Shown piece by piece: positions 1 to 8,378 of a stretch of DNA of 64,000 nt. The notes beneath the pieces were generated by a model, which saw only the letters and a program-made list of their open reading frames with translations, ran no database searches and had not been told where the DNA came from. Source of the DNA: Roseomonas sp. KE0001 (lineage in GTDB: Bacteria > Pseudomonadota > Alphaproteobacteria > Acetobacterales > Acetobacteraceae). Position numbers and translations under genes: made by a program. Within the stretch, counting starts at the first letter, position 1, and the number at the start of each line of letters is the position of its first letter. Location: assembly GCF_016107285.1 (NCBI RefSeq), contig NZ_RCVQ01000003.1, forward strand, positions 62,001 through 126,000, given 5' to 3'.

Positions 1-60
1 CCACGTCAGATCGGCATTGTCTATTCGGTGCATCGAAACATCGGCTGGAAGAAGACATGA
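1..60 (+). CDS. 3' end of an upstream gene (partial)
   Basis: An open frame runs from the window edge to a TGA and gives 19 residues, including IVYSVHRNIGWKK. The stop overlaps the ATG of the next gene as ATGA, the usual sign of translational coupling, so this is probably the end of the first visible gene of the flavinylation operon. Too little is visible to name it. In similar clusters a PepSY or DUF4198 membrane protein often sits here, which is only a guess. Confidence 0.45.
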   Translation, partial: PRQIGIVYSVHRNIGWKKT

Positions 61-527
61 AGAAGCTCGCATTCGCCCTGTTGCTCACGACGTCGATCGT
101 CGCACCCGGGCTCGCCCTGGCGCGGCCCGCGACCATCGCCATCCAGATGGCGCCCTATCAGGGACCAGGAGCCTATCTCGCCATCTATGTCGTCGGGCCG
201 GATGGAAAATACCAGTCCACACTCTGGGTTGCCGGCGAGAAGCCCAAATACCAGAGGCACCTGCGCGGCTGGTCGCGGGCTTACTCGACCTCTGGCGGCA
301 GCATCGACGCCATTACCGGTGCCAGCGTCGGTAGCGGACGGACGTTGAGGATCGACGTCGATCTTGCCGACGCGTTGATCGACGCCGGCTACGAGATCCG
401 TGTCGACAGTGCGGTCGAAGACGGCAGCGACTATTCGGGCGACGCCGTGGCGCCGCTTCGCAGTGGCGGCTCAGGCACAACCGTCCGCGGGACCGGCTAC
501 GTCGCTACGTTCGCCGTCAAGATGTGA
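57..527 (+). CDS. DUF2271 periplasmic protein, predicted flavinylated redox carrier
   Basis: This is a 156-residue DUF2271-family protein with a clear Sec signal peptide (residues 1-22, ending ALA) and therefore probably periplasmic. Residues 84-90 read DAITGAS. That resembles the D-x-x-[ST]-G-A-[ST] motif on which ApbE-type transferases attach FMN in proteins such as NqrC and RnfG. The last Ser would be the acceptor, by family knowledge rather than proof. The start overlaps the stop of the upstream gene as ATGA. The next genes encode a membrane flavoprotein reductase and ApbE itself, so this protein is likely the extracytosolic electron acceptor of that system. Confidence 0.85.
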   Translation: MKKLAFALLLTTSIVAPGLALARPATIAIQMAPYQGPGAYLAIYVVGPDGKYQSTLWVAGEKPKYQRHLRGWSRAYSTSGGSIDAITGASVGSGRTLRIDVDLADALIDAGYEIRVDSAVEDGSDYSGDAVAPLRSGGSGTTVRGTGYVATFAVKM

Positions 528-549
528 CGCCTTCATCCAAGGATTGACG

Positions 550-2775
550 ATGCTCCGCCGTGTCCATTCCATCGCGGGACTGGCTGCCGCATGCCTGATC
601 GGCTTCCTGGCCGTGACTGGTGCGCTCCTGTCCTTCGAGCCTGCCATCGATGCGTGGCCTGCGACCGCGATCCCATCAACGGGTATCACGGTCGCCTATA
701 CGGCCGGCGCGGTGGCGGCCCGTTTCCCGGATGTCGAACGCCTGGTGCGGTCGGCCTCCGGCAATCTGGTCGCCTATCATGGCTCAAACGGAAAACAGGG
801 TGCGGATTATGTCGATCCGCAGACGGGCGTCGGCCTCGGCCCCTATGAGCGATCCGCGTTTTTCGGCTTCGTGACGGAACTGCACCGGTCGCTGTTCCTC
901 AAGACGGGAGGGCGAGCGATCGCGGGGCTTGGGGCGCTGGCGCTGCTGATTCTCTCGATCTCAGGTCTTGTTATGACCGCCGCGCGGCTTGGCGGATGGT
1001 TGAGGCTCCTTGTCGCGGCCCGCGGAACGGTCGGCCAGCGGCTGCATGTCGATGCGGGCCGCGCGATCGTGCCAGCGCTGCTGCTGACCACCGTGACCGG
1101 CCTCTATATGACGCTCGCCACGTTCGGGATCGTCCCGGAAGGAGGTGGCGACCTGGCAGCCTTTCCGGCCGGTGTCGACGGCGGGACGCCGGCACCGGTG
1201 GCAAGGCTCGCGGCGTTGCGCGCCGTCGATCTGTCTTCGCTTCGGGAACTCGTCTTTCCGGTAGAGGGCGACGCCACCGACGTTTTCACCATCACCACCG
1301 ACAAAGGCCAAGGTTACATAGATCAGGCGACCGGAGCCATGCTGTCGTTCCAGCCGAACAGTACGGCGCAGACCGTCTACGAGACGATCTACAGGCTCCA
1401 TACCGGCCAGGGTCTGTGGTGGCTCGGCCTGCTGCTCGGCGCTGCCGCCACGGCTGTGCCGGTGATGGCGGTCAGCGGCATCGTGATCTGGTGGAAAAGG
1501 TGGCGCGCCTTTCCGAGGTTGCGTCGCAATGTAGCGGCGCAAGGCGCGGACACCGTCATTCTGGTCGGCAGCGAGGCAAACGCGACCTGGGGCTTCGCGG
1601 CCTGCCTGCACGAGGCCATGACCCAGGCCGGGCACCGCGTCCATACCGCCACCCTGAACCGGTTCGCCTCGTCCTACCCGAAAGCGCAACGGCTGTTCAT
1701 CCTGACGGCCACCTATGGCGACGGAACGGCACCGGCCTCCGCCAACCGTTTCCTGGACCGGCTGGCGAAAACGGATATTTCCCGTTGGCCGGAATTCGCG
1801 GTTCTCGGCTTCGGCGATCGGCAATTCCCGCATTTCTGCCGCTTCGCCACAGACGTCCAGGCCGCTCTGGAAGCCCGAGGCGCCCAGTCGTTGCAGCCGC
1901 TGGCGATGATCGACCGGCAGTCCTCGCAGGCGTTCGCAGAATGGGGCGATGCCACCGGATCCCATATCGGCGTACCCTTGACCTTGCGCCACGCGCCCCA
2001 GCGTCCCGCCACTTTTACGCTGACGCTGGCCTCGCGCATCGACTATGGCGCGGCGGTCGGTGCCCCGACGGCCGTGCTGCGCTTCGTCGCCGCCCCATCG
2101 ACAGGACGCGAGAGCCATTCTCCTTTCGCTCGTTTCAAGCGCTCGCTGCCCTCATGCGAAGCCGGCGATCTCATCGGCATCGTTCCACCCGGCGACGCCA
2201 GCCCACGCTACTATTCGCTGGCGTCGGGCGCGCGGGACGGCTTCATCGAGATCTGCGTTCGCAAGCAGGCTGGCGGCTTGTGCTCCGGCTTCCTGCATGA
2301 CCTTCAGCCGGGCGCCTCGATCCAGGCCTTCGTCAAGGCCAATCCGCAGTTCAGGCCCGCCCGAGGTAGAGCACCCGTGATCATGATCGGCGCCGGCACC
2401 GGAATCGCACCCTTCCTGGGTTTTATCCGAAACAATACCGGGCAGCGCGCGATGCATCTCTACTGGGGCGGTCGCGACCCGAAGTCTGATTTCCTCTACG
2501 CGGATCTCTTGTCGTGGTTCCAGAGGGACCGGCGCGTGACAAGACGCGTCACCGCGTTCTCCCGCGTGTCGGGCGGCAGCTATGTGCAGGACAGCCTTCG
2601 CGAGGATGCCAATACCGTTCGCGCCCTCCTCGCCCGCGGCGCGCAGATCCTGGTGTGTGGCGGCTCCGATATGGCCAAGGCCGTGCAAAGCACCATCGAC
2701 GAGATCACCGCGCCGATCGGCGCCAGTGTCGCCACTCTGAAAGCGAAAGGGCGTTATGTCGAAGACAGTTACTGA
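550..2775 (+). CDS. PepSY membrane protein fused to flavodoxin/NADPH reductase
   Basis: A 741-residue fusion. The N-terminal half is a PepSY-associated membrane domain: a TM helix near residues 5-30, a PepSY-like segment, TM helices near 110-145 and 165-200, a second PepSY-like segment, and a TM near 282-318. The C-terminal half is cytoplasmic: a flavodoxin-like FMN domain from about 334, then an FAD/NADPH reductase resembling sulfite reductase flavoprotein, with MIGAGTGIAPF near 611 and LYWGGRD near 636. It probably moves electrons from cytosolic NAD(P)H across the membrane to periplasmic acceptors such as the neighbouring DUF2271 protein or ferric siderophores. The ATG at 550 starts at the first hydrophobic segment. 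The frame is open upstream, but those residues lie inside DUF2271. Confidence 0.85.
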   Translation: MLRRVHSIAGLAAACLIGFLAVTGALLSFEPAIDAWPATAIPSTGITVAYTAGAVAARFPDVERLVRSASGNLVAYHGSNGKQGADYVDPQTGVGLGPYERSAFFGFVTELHRSLFLKTGGRAIAGLGALALLILSISGLVMTAARLGGWLRLLVAARGTVGQRLHVDAGRAIVPALLLTTVTGLYMTLATFGIVPEGGGDLAAFPAGVDGGTPAPVARLAALRAVDLSSLRELVFPVEGDATDVFTITTDKGQGYIDQATGAMLSFQPNSTAQTVYETIYRLHTGQGLWWLGLLLGAAATAVPVMAVSGIVIWWKRWRAFPRLRRNVAAQGADTVILVGSEANATWGFAACLHEAMTQAGHRVHTATLNRFASSYPKAQRLFILTATYGDGTAPASANRFLDRLAKTDISRWPEFAVLGFGDRQFPHFCRFATDVQAALEARGAQSLQPLAMIDRQSSQAFAEWGDATGSHIGVPLTLRHAPQRPATFTLTLASRIDYGAAVGAPTAVLRFVAAPSTGRESHSPFARFKRSLPSCEAGDLIGIVPPGDASPRYYSLASGARDGFIEICVRKQAGGLCSGFLHDLQPGASIQAFVKANPQFRPARGRAPVIMIGAGTGIAPFLGFIRNNTGQRAMHLYWGGRDPKSDFLYADLLSWFQRDRRVTRRVTAFSRVSGGSYVQDSLREDANTVRALLARGAQILVCGGSDMAKAVQSTIDEITAPIGASVATLKAKGRYVEDSY

Positions 2776-3781
2776 CGGTGACGAGACGGCCGAGTCCTAT
2801 GACCAGACGAGCGGTTCTGGCAATATCTCTGCGCCCGCCGCTTGCCCGCAAAAGCGGTATGCCGTGAATGGTGTCACTATGGGAACGCGGTATGCGGCGG
2901 CCTTTTATGCGCCGGCGCAACTGGACGTGGCTCCAATCGAGACCGCGCTCCGGAATGCAGTGGGCACCGTGGACGATCAGATGTCGACCTGGAAGCCGGA
3001 ATCGGATCTTTGCCGGTTCAACGCCGCGCCACCCGGCGTGTGGGTCGAGGTTCCGGCCGAATTGCTGGCCGTGGTCGAGGCCGGCCTGGCCATCGGCATG
3101 GCCTCCGGCGGCGCCTTCGACATTGGTGTCGGCGACGCCGTCAACGCCTGGGGTTTTGGTCCCAGCGGAAGGGTTCCCGATTCCCAGCGTATCTTACGTG
3201 CGACGGCCGGGCCATCACTCCCGGCTTCGGCGACATTGGAAATCGACGTCGCGGGAGGATGGCTGCGCAAGCGCGCACCAGTTTCGCTCGATCTTTCGGG
3301 CATCGCCAAGGGCTTCGGTGTCGATCAACTTTCCGGTGTGCTCCAGCGGGCGGGCTTCCAGGATCATGTCGTTTCGATCGACGGCGAGATTCGCGCACAT
3401 GGCCGCAAGGCAGACGGCACGCTGTGGCGGGTGGCGGTGGAGCAGCCGGATCGAACGGCGCGCACGGTCGCCCGGATCGTCTCCCTTTCAGATCGGGCGA
3501 TCGCGACATCCGGCGACTACCGGCACCGGGTCGAACATGAAGGCGGAAGCGTCTCGCACACCGTCGATCCCCGGACGCGGCGCCCGGTCAGCAACGCTCT
3601 CGCCTCGGTCACCGTGCTGGCGTCGACATGCTGCGAGGCCGATGCCTGGGCGACGGCCTTGATGGTCCTCGGGGAGAGGCACGGTCCGGCGCTCGCGATC
3701 CGGAGAAACCTCGATGCGCTCTTTCTGATCCGCGAGGGCCGGACGATGCAGGAGATCACGACAGGCCGAAGCTGGCGGTGA
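2756..3781 (+). CDS. apbE: FAD:protein FMN transferase
   Basis: A 341-residue ApbE-family flavin transferase, which attaches FMN from FAD to Ser/Thr of target proteins using Mg2+. Family marks are MGTRY near residue 42, DLSGIAKGFG in the middle, a THTVDP-like motif (SHTVDPRT), and the C-terminal EADAWATAL metal-binding segment. It overlaps the reductase gene by 20 bases and belongs to the same operon, and its probable substrate is the DUF2271 protein encoded first. Odd point: the N-terminus is acidic and polar, without a visible signal peptide or lipobox, although most ApbE proteins are exported lipoproteins. Either the start is misjudged or this enzyme acts in the cytoplasm. Confidence 0.9.
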   Translation: MSKTVTDGDETAESYDQTSGSGNISAPAACPQKRYAVNGVTMGTRYAAAFYAPAQLDVAPIETALRNAVGTVDDQMSTWKPESDLCRFNAAPPGVWVEVPAELLAVVEAGLAIGMASGGAFDIGVGDAVNAWGFGPSGRVPDSQRILRATAGPSLPASATLEIDVAGGWLRKRAPVSLDLSGIAKGFGVDQLSGVLQRAGFQDHVVSIDGEIRAHGRKADGTLWRVAVEQPDRTARTVARIVSLSDRAIATSGDYRHRVEHEGGSVSHTVDPRTRRPVSNALASVTVLASTCCEADAWATALMVLGERHGPALAIRRNLDALFLIREGRTMQEITTGRSWR

Positions 3782-3806
3782 GCCGCCAGCGGATCGATGC
3801 AGGACG

Positions 3807-5720
3807 TCAGGTGCCGCCTCTTTTCTTGCCACCCTGCCTGTCGCTGCGGATCGGGTCGGCCAGCAGCCGCAGCCCGTTCAGCACCACCAGCACCGTGCCG
3901 CCCTCGTGCCCCACCACCGCGAGTGGCAGGGGCAGGGCGAAGAACAGGCTTGAGGTGACCAACACCGCCATCGCCCCCATTGCGAAGATCAGGTTCTGCC
4001 GGATTACCGCCCGGGTGCGCCGCGCGAGTCTGCGGGCAGCAGCCAGACGCTCCATGTCGTCCGACAAGAGCGCCACATCGGCGGCTTGAAGCGCCACCTC
4101 GCTGCCGGCGGCGCCCATGGCGATGCCGACATCGGCCCGCGCCAGCGCCGCCGCATCGTTCACCCCGTCGCCGACGAAGGCCACCTTGCCGCGCGCGGCC
4201 AGTTCGCCCACCAGCCGAACCTTGTCCTGCGGCAGCAGGTCGGCATGGATATCCCCCGGCGCGAAGCCCAGTTCCGCGCCGATCCGCAGCCCTACCGGGC
4301 GGCGGTCGCCGGTCATCATCATGATCGTGCCCACGCCCGCCGCCCGCAGAGCCGCCAGCCCAGCGGCCGAGGTCTCGCGCGGGCGGTCGGTGACGCTGAG
4401 CGCCCCCAACACCTGCGTGCCCCGGCCGAGCCAGACTACCGTCTGCGTCCCGTCGGCGAGCGCTGCGAACTCCGGCGCGCGGATGCACGCGCGCATCCGC
4501 TCTGCCATACGCGGATTGCCGGCCCAGACCGGACCATCGAGTGTCATGCCAGTAACACCTTCGCTCGGGATGCTATGCACCTCGCCGACCAGGACGGGAG
4601 CAATGCCCCGTTCCCCTGCATGGCGGCGGATCGCGTCGGCGATCGGGTGTTCCGACTGTGCCTCCAGCCCCGCGATCAGCGCGAGGAACCCCGCCTCGGG
4701 GACAAGTGTCACGAACTGCGTCACCTCGGCCCGGCCGGTGGTCAGCGTGCCGGTCTTGTCGAAGGCGAAGATATCGACGACAGCCAGCGTTTCCAGCGCC
4801 GCACCGCCCTTGAACAACACGCCGCCCCGCGCCGCCGCAGCCAGCGCCGAAAGGATCGCGGCGGGCACCGAAATCACGATGGCACAGGGACTGGCCGCGA
4901 CCAGCAGGGTCGCGGCGCGGTAAAGCGCGTCATGGATGCCCCAGCCCAGCCACAGGAAAACGATCAGCGCCAGCACCGACCCCGCCAGCACAGCCACGGT
5001 GTATCGCTGGCCGAACCATTCGCTGAACCGCTCGGACGGAGCGCGCGCGGTCTGCGCCTCGGTCACCAGCGCAATCATCCGTGCCACCGTGCTATCGGCG
5101 ACGCCGTGCACGACCTCGACCGCCAGTACGCCGTCGAGATTCACCGTGGCCTCGAACACCTTGGCACCGGGGCGCTTGTGCACCGGCATGGATTCCCCGG
5201 TGATGGTGGCTTCGTCCAGCGATCCTTCTCCTTCGAGGATCAGGCCATCCACTGGCACCCGCGCGCCGGGGCGCAGCACCACCACCTCACCGGGGATCAG
5301 ATCCGCGACTGCAACCTCGGCCACCCTGCCGTCAGCGCCCCGCCGGAGCGCGGTATCGGGGCGCAACGCCATCAGTGCCTCGACCGCCCGACGCGCCTTG
5401 CCCATCGCGCGATGTTCAAGCGTGGTGGACAGGCTGAACAGAGTCAGCAGCACCGCCCCCTCCAGCGCCGCGCCGACAGCGGCGGCAGCGAGCGCCGCGA
5501 TGACCATCAGCAGGTCTATATCGAGCACCCGTTCGCGCCACAGCGCCGTCAGCGCCCGGCCTCCCGCCGGAACCCCGCCTGCAAGATAGACGAGCGCCAG
5601 CCCGGCGAAACCCCAGGGCCCTGGCGTCGCAAAGGCGTCGAATGCAGCCGAGACCATGCCTGCAAGTGTCAGACCGGTGAGCGCCGCCATCAGGCGATCG
5701 GAAGAAAGATCGAGTGTCAT
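3807..5720 (-). CDS. P1B-4-type heavy-metal ATPase (Co/Zn/Fe efflux)
   Basis: A 637-residue P-type ATPase. It has the actuator motif TGES (174-177), the phosphorylation site DKTGT (321-325), an EHP nucleotide-binding motif, and the TGDR and GDGVNDA hinge motifs. The sixth membrane segment carries SPC (277-279) instead of CPC, and the last region carries HEGGT (605-609). SPC plus HEGGT is the signature of the P1B-4 subgroup (CoaT, CtpD, CzcP, PfeT), whose reported substrates are Co2+, Zn2+ or Fe2+. There is no N-terminal heavy-metal-associated domain, also typical of that subgroup. Which metal is moved cannot be told from sequence. It lies downstream of padR-chrA, suggesting a metal-resistance block. 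Confidence 0.92.
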   Translation of the reverse strand: MTLDLSSDRLMAALTGLTLAGMVSAAFDAFATPGPWGFAGLALVYLAGGVPAGGRALTALWRERVLDIDLLMVIAALAAAAVGAALEGAVLLTLFSLSTTLEHRAMGKARRAVEALMALRPDTALRRGADGRVAEVAVADLIPGEVVVLRPGARVPVDGLILEGEGSLDEATITGESMPVHKRPGAKVFEATVNLDGVLAVEVVHGVADSTVARMIALVTEAQTARAPSERFSEWFGQRYTVAVLAGSVLALIVFLWLGWGIHDALYRAATLLVAASPCAIVISVPAAILSALAAAARGGVLFKGGAALETLAVVDIFAFDKTGTLTTGRAEVTQFVTLVPEAGFLALIAGLEAQSEHPIADAIRRHAGERGIAPVLVGEVHSIPSEGVTGMTLDGPVWAGNPRMAERMRACIRAPEFAALADGTQTVVWLGRGTQVLGALSVTDRPRETSAAGLAALRAAGVGTIMMMTGDRRPVGLRIGAELGFAPGDIHADLLPQDKVRLVGELAARGKVAFVGDGVNDAAALARADVGIAMGAAGSEVALQAADVALLSDDMERLAAARRLARRTRAVIRQNLIFAMGAMAVLVTSSLFFALPLPLAVVGHEGGTVLVVLNGLRLLADPIRSDRQGGKKRGGT

Positions 5721-5740
5721 CTAGAACCCTGGCTTGCCGC

Positions 5741-5826
5741 GCTATACTGGCTATACCGCCAAGGCGGCAGTGGCTGGGTGGCAGAGTTTTCTGACAGCAC
5801 GCTGAAAGGCGATTTGCCCGCTGTCA
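5741..5826 (-). promoter_or_regulatory. Repeats in the chrA-ATPase gap
   Basis: The 149-base gap between chrA and the ATPase gene holds a direct repeat GCTATAC (5741-5747 and 5750-5756). It also holds an inverted pair TGACAGC (5792-5798) / GCTGTCA (5820-5826). Read on the minus strand, the inverted pair follows chrA and the direct repeat sits 20-35 bases upstream of the ATPase start. They could be a chrA terminator stem and a promoter or operator for the ATPase. No strong sigma consensus is visible. Confidence 0.3.
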
Positions 5827-5869
5827 GCGTCGGTCAGTCACGTCGACGTCCCCCGGCCTTCGGACATGG

Positions 5870-7090
5870 TCAGATCAGGGAAAGCCCCGCGCCGGCCACT
5901 GCTGCAAACAGAACGACGATCCAGGGCGGGCATCTCCACGCCATCAGCGCCGCGAAACAGGTCAGCGCCAGGGCGAAATCCGGGGGCCCGAAGATCGCGC
6001 CGGTCCAGACCGGATCGTAAAGCGCCGCGCCGAGAATGCCGACCACTGCGGCATTGGCGCCCCGCATCAGCGCCTGCGCTGCCGGCCGCACCCGCAGGCT
6101 GTTCCAGAACGGCAGCACGCCCAGCAGCAGCAGGAAACCCGGCAGGAAGATCGCCACCAACGCCAGCGCAGCCCCGGCCAGACCGTTCGGCCATGGCCCG
6201 AGCACCATGCCGAGATAGGCGGCAAAACTGAACAGCGGCCCCGGCACTGCCTGGGCTGCGCCGTATCCGGCAAGGAAAGCATCGGGCGAGACCCAGCCGG
6301 GCGTCACGATCTCAGCCTCCAGCAGCGGCAGCACCACATGCCCGCCGCCGAACACCAGTGCGCCAGCGCGAAAGAAGGCATCGACCACCGCGAGAGCCTG
6401 CGACGGGATCAGCGCCACGGCGATCGGCAGACCTGCAAGCAGAACGAAGAACAGAATGAGCGCGATGACCCCCATACGCCGCGACACCGGGAAATGCAGC
6501 TCGCCTCCCAAAGCCCGCTCCCCGTTCCGGCACATCCAGGTCCCGGCCAGCGCACCCAGGACGATCGCGCCGACCTGCCCCGTCACACCGGGCAGGACGG
6601 TCGCTGCCAGCACCGCCGCCACCGCGATGCCGGTCCGCTCCCGGTCTGGACAGAGTGTACGTGCCATGCCCCAGACCGCCTGCGCGACGATCGCCACCGC
6701 CACGATCTTCAGCCCATGCAGCACACCAGCCCCGAGTGGCCCGGAAAACGCAGACGCCCCAAGCGCGAACAGCATGATCAGGATCGCCGAGGGCAGAGTG
6801 AAGCCAGCCCAGGCCGCCAACGCTCCCAACCTGCCGCCACGTAGAAGCCCGAGTGCGAAGCCGACCTGGCTCGACGCCGGGCCGGGCAGGAATTGGCACA
6901 GCGCCACCAGATCGGCATAGCCCCGGTCATCGATCCATTTGCGGCGGGTCACAAATTCCTCGCGGAAATAGCCGAGATGCGCGATGGGGCCACCGAAGGA
7001 GGTCAGACCGAGCTTGAGAAAGGCTGTGAGGACTTCACCGGATGTGCCTCTCGCGGCTGCATCGCGGCCAATCATCGACGTGTCGGTCAT
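5870..7090 (-). CDS. chrA: Chromate transporter ChrA (two-domain form)
   Basis: A 406-residue CHR-superfamily membrane protein that exports chromate. It has the duplicated architecture of long-chain ChrA: the first half carries GLTSFGGP near residue 29 and the second half carries the related ALVFGGGHVVLP near 245. Each is followed by a PGP segment (QFLPGPASS and QAVPGPLFS) and several hydrophobic helices. The start overlaps the padR stop by 4 bases, so the two genes are translationally coupled and PadR probably regulates it. Sulfate or other oxyanions remain possible substrates for distant members, but the motif match to ChrA is strong. Confidence 0.93.
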   Translation of the reverse strand: MTDTSMIGRDAAARGTSGEVLTAFLKLGLTSFGGPIAHLGYFREEFVTRRKWIDDRGYADLVALCQFLPGPASSQVGFALGLLRGGRLGALAAWAGFTLPSAILIMLFALGASAFSGPLGAGVLHGLKIVAVAIVAQAVWGMARTLCPDRERTGIAVAAVLAATVLPGVTGQVGAIVLGALAGTWMCRNGERALGGELHFPVSRRMGVIALILFFVLLAGLPIAVALIPSQALAVVDAFFRAGALVFGGGHVVLPLLEAEIVTPGWVSPDAFLAGYGAAQAVPGPLFSFAAYLGMVLGPWPNGLAGAALALVAIFLPGFLLLLGVLPFWNSLRVRPAAQALMRGANAAVVGILGAALYDPVWTGAIFGPPDFALALTCFAALMAWRCPPWIVVLFAAVAGAGLSLI

Positions 7091-7446
7091 TTTCGCATCG
7101 CCTCTCCGGTAAATTCCCGCACCCGCTCCTTGGCCAGAGCCAGACCCGCTTTGCCTTTTTCGGTGATCGAATAGAGCTTGCGCACCGTCCGGCCGTCGCG
7201 CTCTTCGCGGGACAAGAGATATCCGTCCCGCTCCATCTTGTGCAGCATCGGATAAAGCGTACCCGGCGAGAGCCGATAGCCGTGGTTGGCCAGTTCATCG
7301 ATCATCCACTGTCCGTAGATCTCGTGCTCTGCGGCGTGATGCAGCACATGCAGCCGCACCAGTCCTGAGAGCAGATCGTGATGCTCCAGCTTGTGGTCTT
7401 GCATTCGCTCCATCATATCGCTTTTCGTTATCGAATATCGTTTCAT
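7087..7446 (-). CDS. PadR-family transcriptional regulator
   Basis: A winged-helix PadR-type repressor of about 119 residues. The core motifs are YGQWMIDEL, the recognition region LSPGTLYPMLHKMERDG and RKLYSITEKG. It is coupled to chrA by a 4-base overlap and is probably its local, autoregulated repressor. The start is uncertain: the longest frame begins with a TTG at 7455, and ATG codons occur at 7446, 7416, 7413 and 7404. None has a good ribosome site. If translation starts at 7416 or later, three TATCG repeats just upstream fall outside the gene and could be its operator. Confidence 0.88.
   Translation of the reverse strand: MKRYSITKSDMMERMQDHKLEHHDLLSGLVRLHVLHHAAEHEIYGQWMIDELANHGYRLSPGTLYPMLHKMERDGYLLSREERDGRTVRKLYSITEKGKAGLALAKERVREFTGEAMRK
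7414..7446 (-). promoter_or_regulatory. TATCG repeats near the padR start
   Basis: Three copies of TATCG occur on the plus strand at 7416-7420, 7429-7433 and 7436-7440 (CGATA on the minus strand) in an otherwise AT-rich 30 bases at the padR 5' end. PadR proteins bind short dyads near their own promoter, so this may be the operator. It could equally be coding sequence, if translation starts at 7446. Confidence 0.28.
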
Positions 7447-7481
7447 GAAATGCAAGCCGATACGTCCATGTCACCAAAACT

Positions 7482-7820
7482 TCATGAACGGCGGCGATTG
7501 GCCGCGATGGCTACTCGAACACTTTCCGCCTGGGCCCCGCGCCGCATCTCTGGACTCCAACTACAGTGGTCGATTGGCCGTCGCAAAGACATCCGACCAG
7601 CGATCACTCGCGCCCCTACAAAGGGAAAAACGGCCAGTGCAAAGAGAGCACCGAAAAAGGTGGCCTCATAAGGCAATGTCCTCTCGATCAGCTTGACACT
7701 AGCGTCGCTGAACGAGAAGGCCGCGAAAGACGCAAAACCGAGTGCGACGCCCTTCGTCGCAAGGTCCGAGTCACTGCGCTCGGAATCATCCGAAGACGAA
7801 GTGATCGACGAATTTGACAT
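7482..7820 (-). pseudogene. DMT/EamA transporter, N-terminal fragment
   Basis: The first roughly 75 residues look like the start of a drug/metabolite (EamA) transporter, with a polar N-terminus followed by GFASFAAFSFSDASVKLIE and FFGALFALAVFPF. EamA proteins are about 300 residues with ten helices. Here the similarity stops after about two helices, near position 7600, and the frame runs on into an unrelated basic tail (RRPIDHCSWSPEMRRG) before a stop. The gene is therefore truncated and cannot make a working transporter. Its start lies 7 bases beyond the end of the next fragment. Confidence 0.75.
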
Positions 7821-7827
7821 CGCGGCT

Positions 7828-8225
7828 TTACTTTGCCGCCGTGCGCTCGATCCAGTCGGCGAAAGCGTCCGTGAAAGTCTTCAGAAAGCTCCGTGTGCCC
7901 TCGTTGACAAGCTTTCCGTCCGCGTCGAGCAGGTCCCCAACCTTCGAGATGTAAGCTTCCGGCCGCTGCAGAGCCGGCATGTTGAGGAACACCAGCGGCT
8001 GCCGAAGATGGTGGTTGGCGCCGAAAGCGCCGAGCCCGCCGGGACTGACGCTGATGATGGCCGCCGGCTTGGCGTTCCAGGCGCTTTGACCATAAGGGCG
8101 CGAGCCGACATCGAGCGCATTCTTCAGTGCCGCGGGGACCGATCGATTGTATTCCGGCGTCACGAAGAGGATGGCATCGGCCTTTCGTATGTTCTCGCGC
8201 AGGCGCACCCAGAGCGCAGGTGGCG
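7828..8225 (-). pseudogene. NADPH-dependent FMN reductase, C-terminal fragment
   Basis: The frame carries the characteristic FMN-reductase segments ADAILFVTPEYNRSVPAALK, SRPYG and SPGGLGAFGANHHLRQ. The N-terminal flavodoxin-like strand is missing. Similarity begins abruptly near 8225 (PPALWVRLREN), and upstream the same frame is unrelated arginine-rich sequence. At exactly that point a second gene fragment begins on the opposite strand, so the break is a recombination joint. Probably a dead gene. A start within the remaining frame could make a short protein, but not a complete fold. Confidence 0.75.
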
Positions 8226-8378
8226 CGCCGACTACACCAGCCGGAAACGCTGGATGCCGCGCTGTCCGGTGTCGACACCCTGTTGCTGATCTCCTCAAGC
8301 GAAATCGACCAGCGCGCCGCATAGCACAGGAATGTCATCGATTCCGCTAGAAAGACCGGCGTAAAGTGGATCGTCTAG
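8222..8378 (+). pseudogene. QorB/NmrA-like SDR, internal fragment
   Basis: The plus strand reads RADYT, then after a one-base frame change QPETLDAALSGVDTLLLISS, SEIDQRAA, a TAG stop where the family has Gln, and HRNVIDSARKTGVKWIV before another stop. This matches the middle of QorB-type NAD(P)H:quinone oxidoreductases of the NmrA-like SDR group. With a frameshift, an in-frame stop and both ends missing, it is clearly a relic. It abuts the FMN-reductase relic, which runs the other way. Confidence 0.7.
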
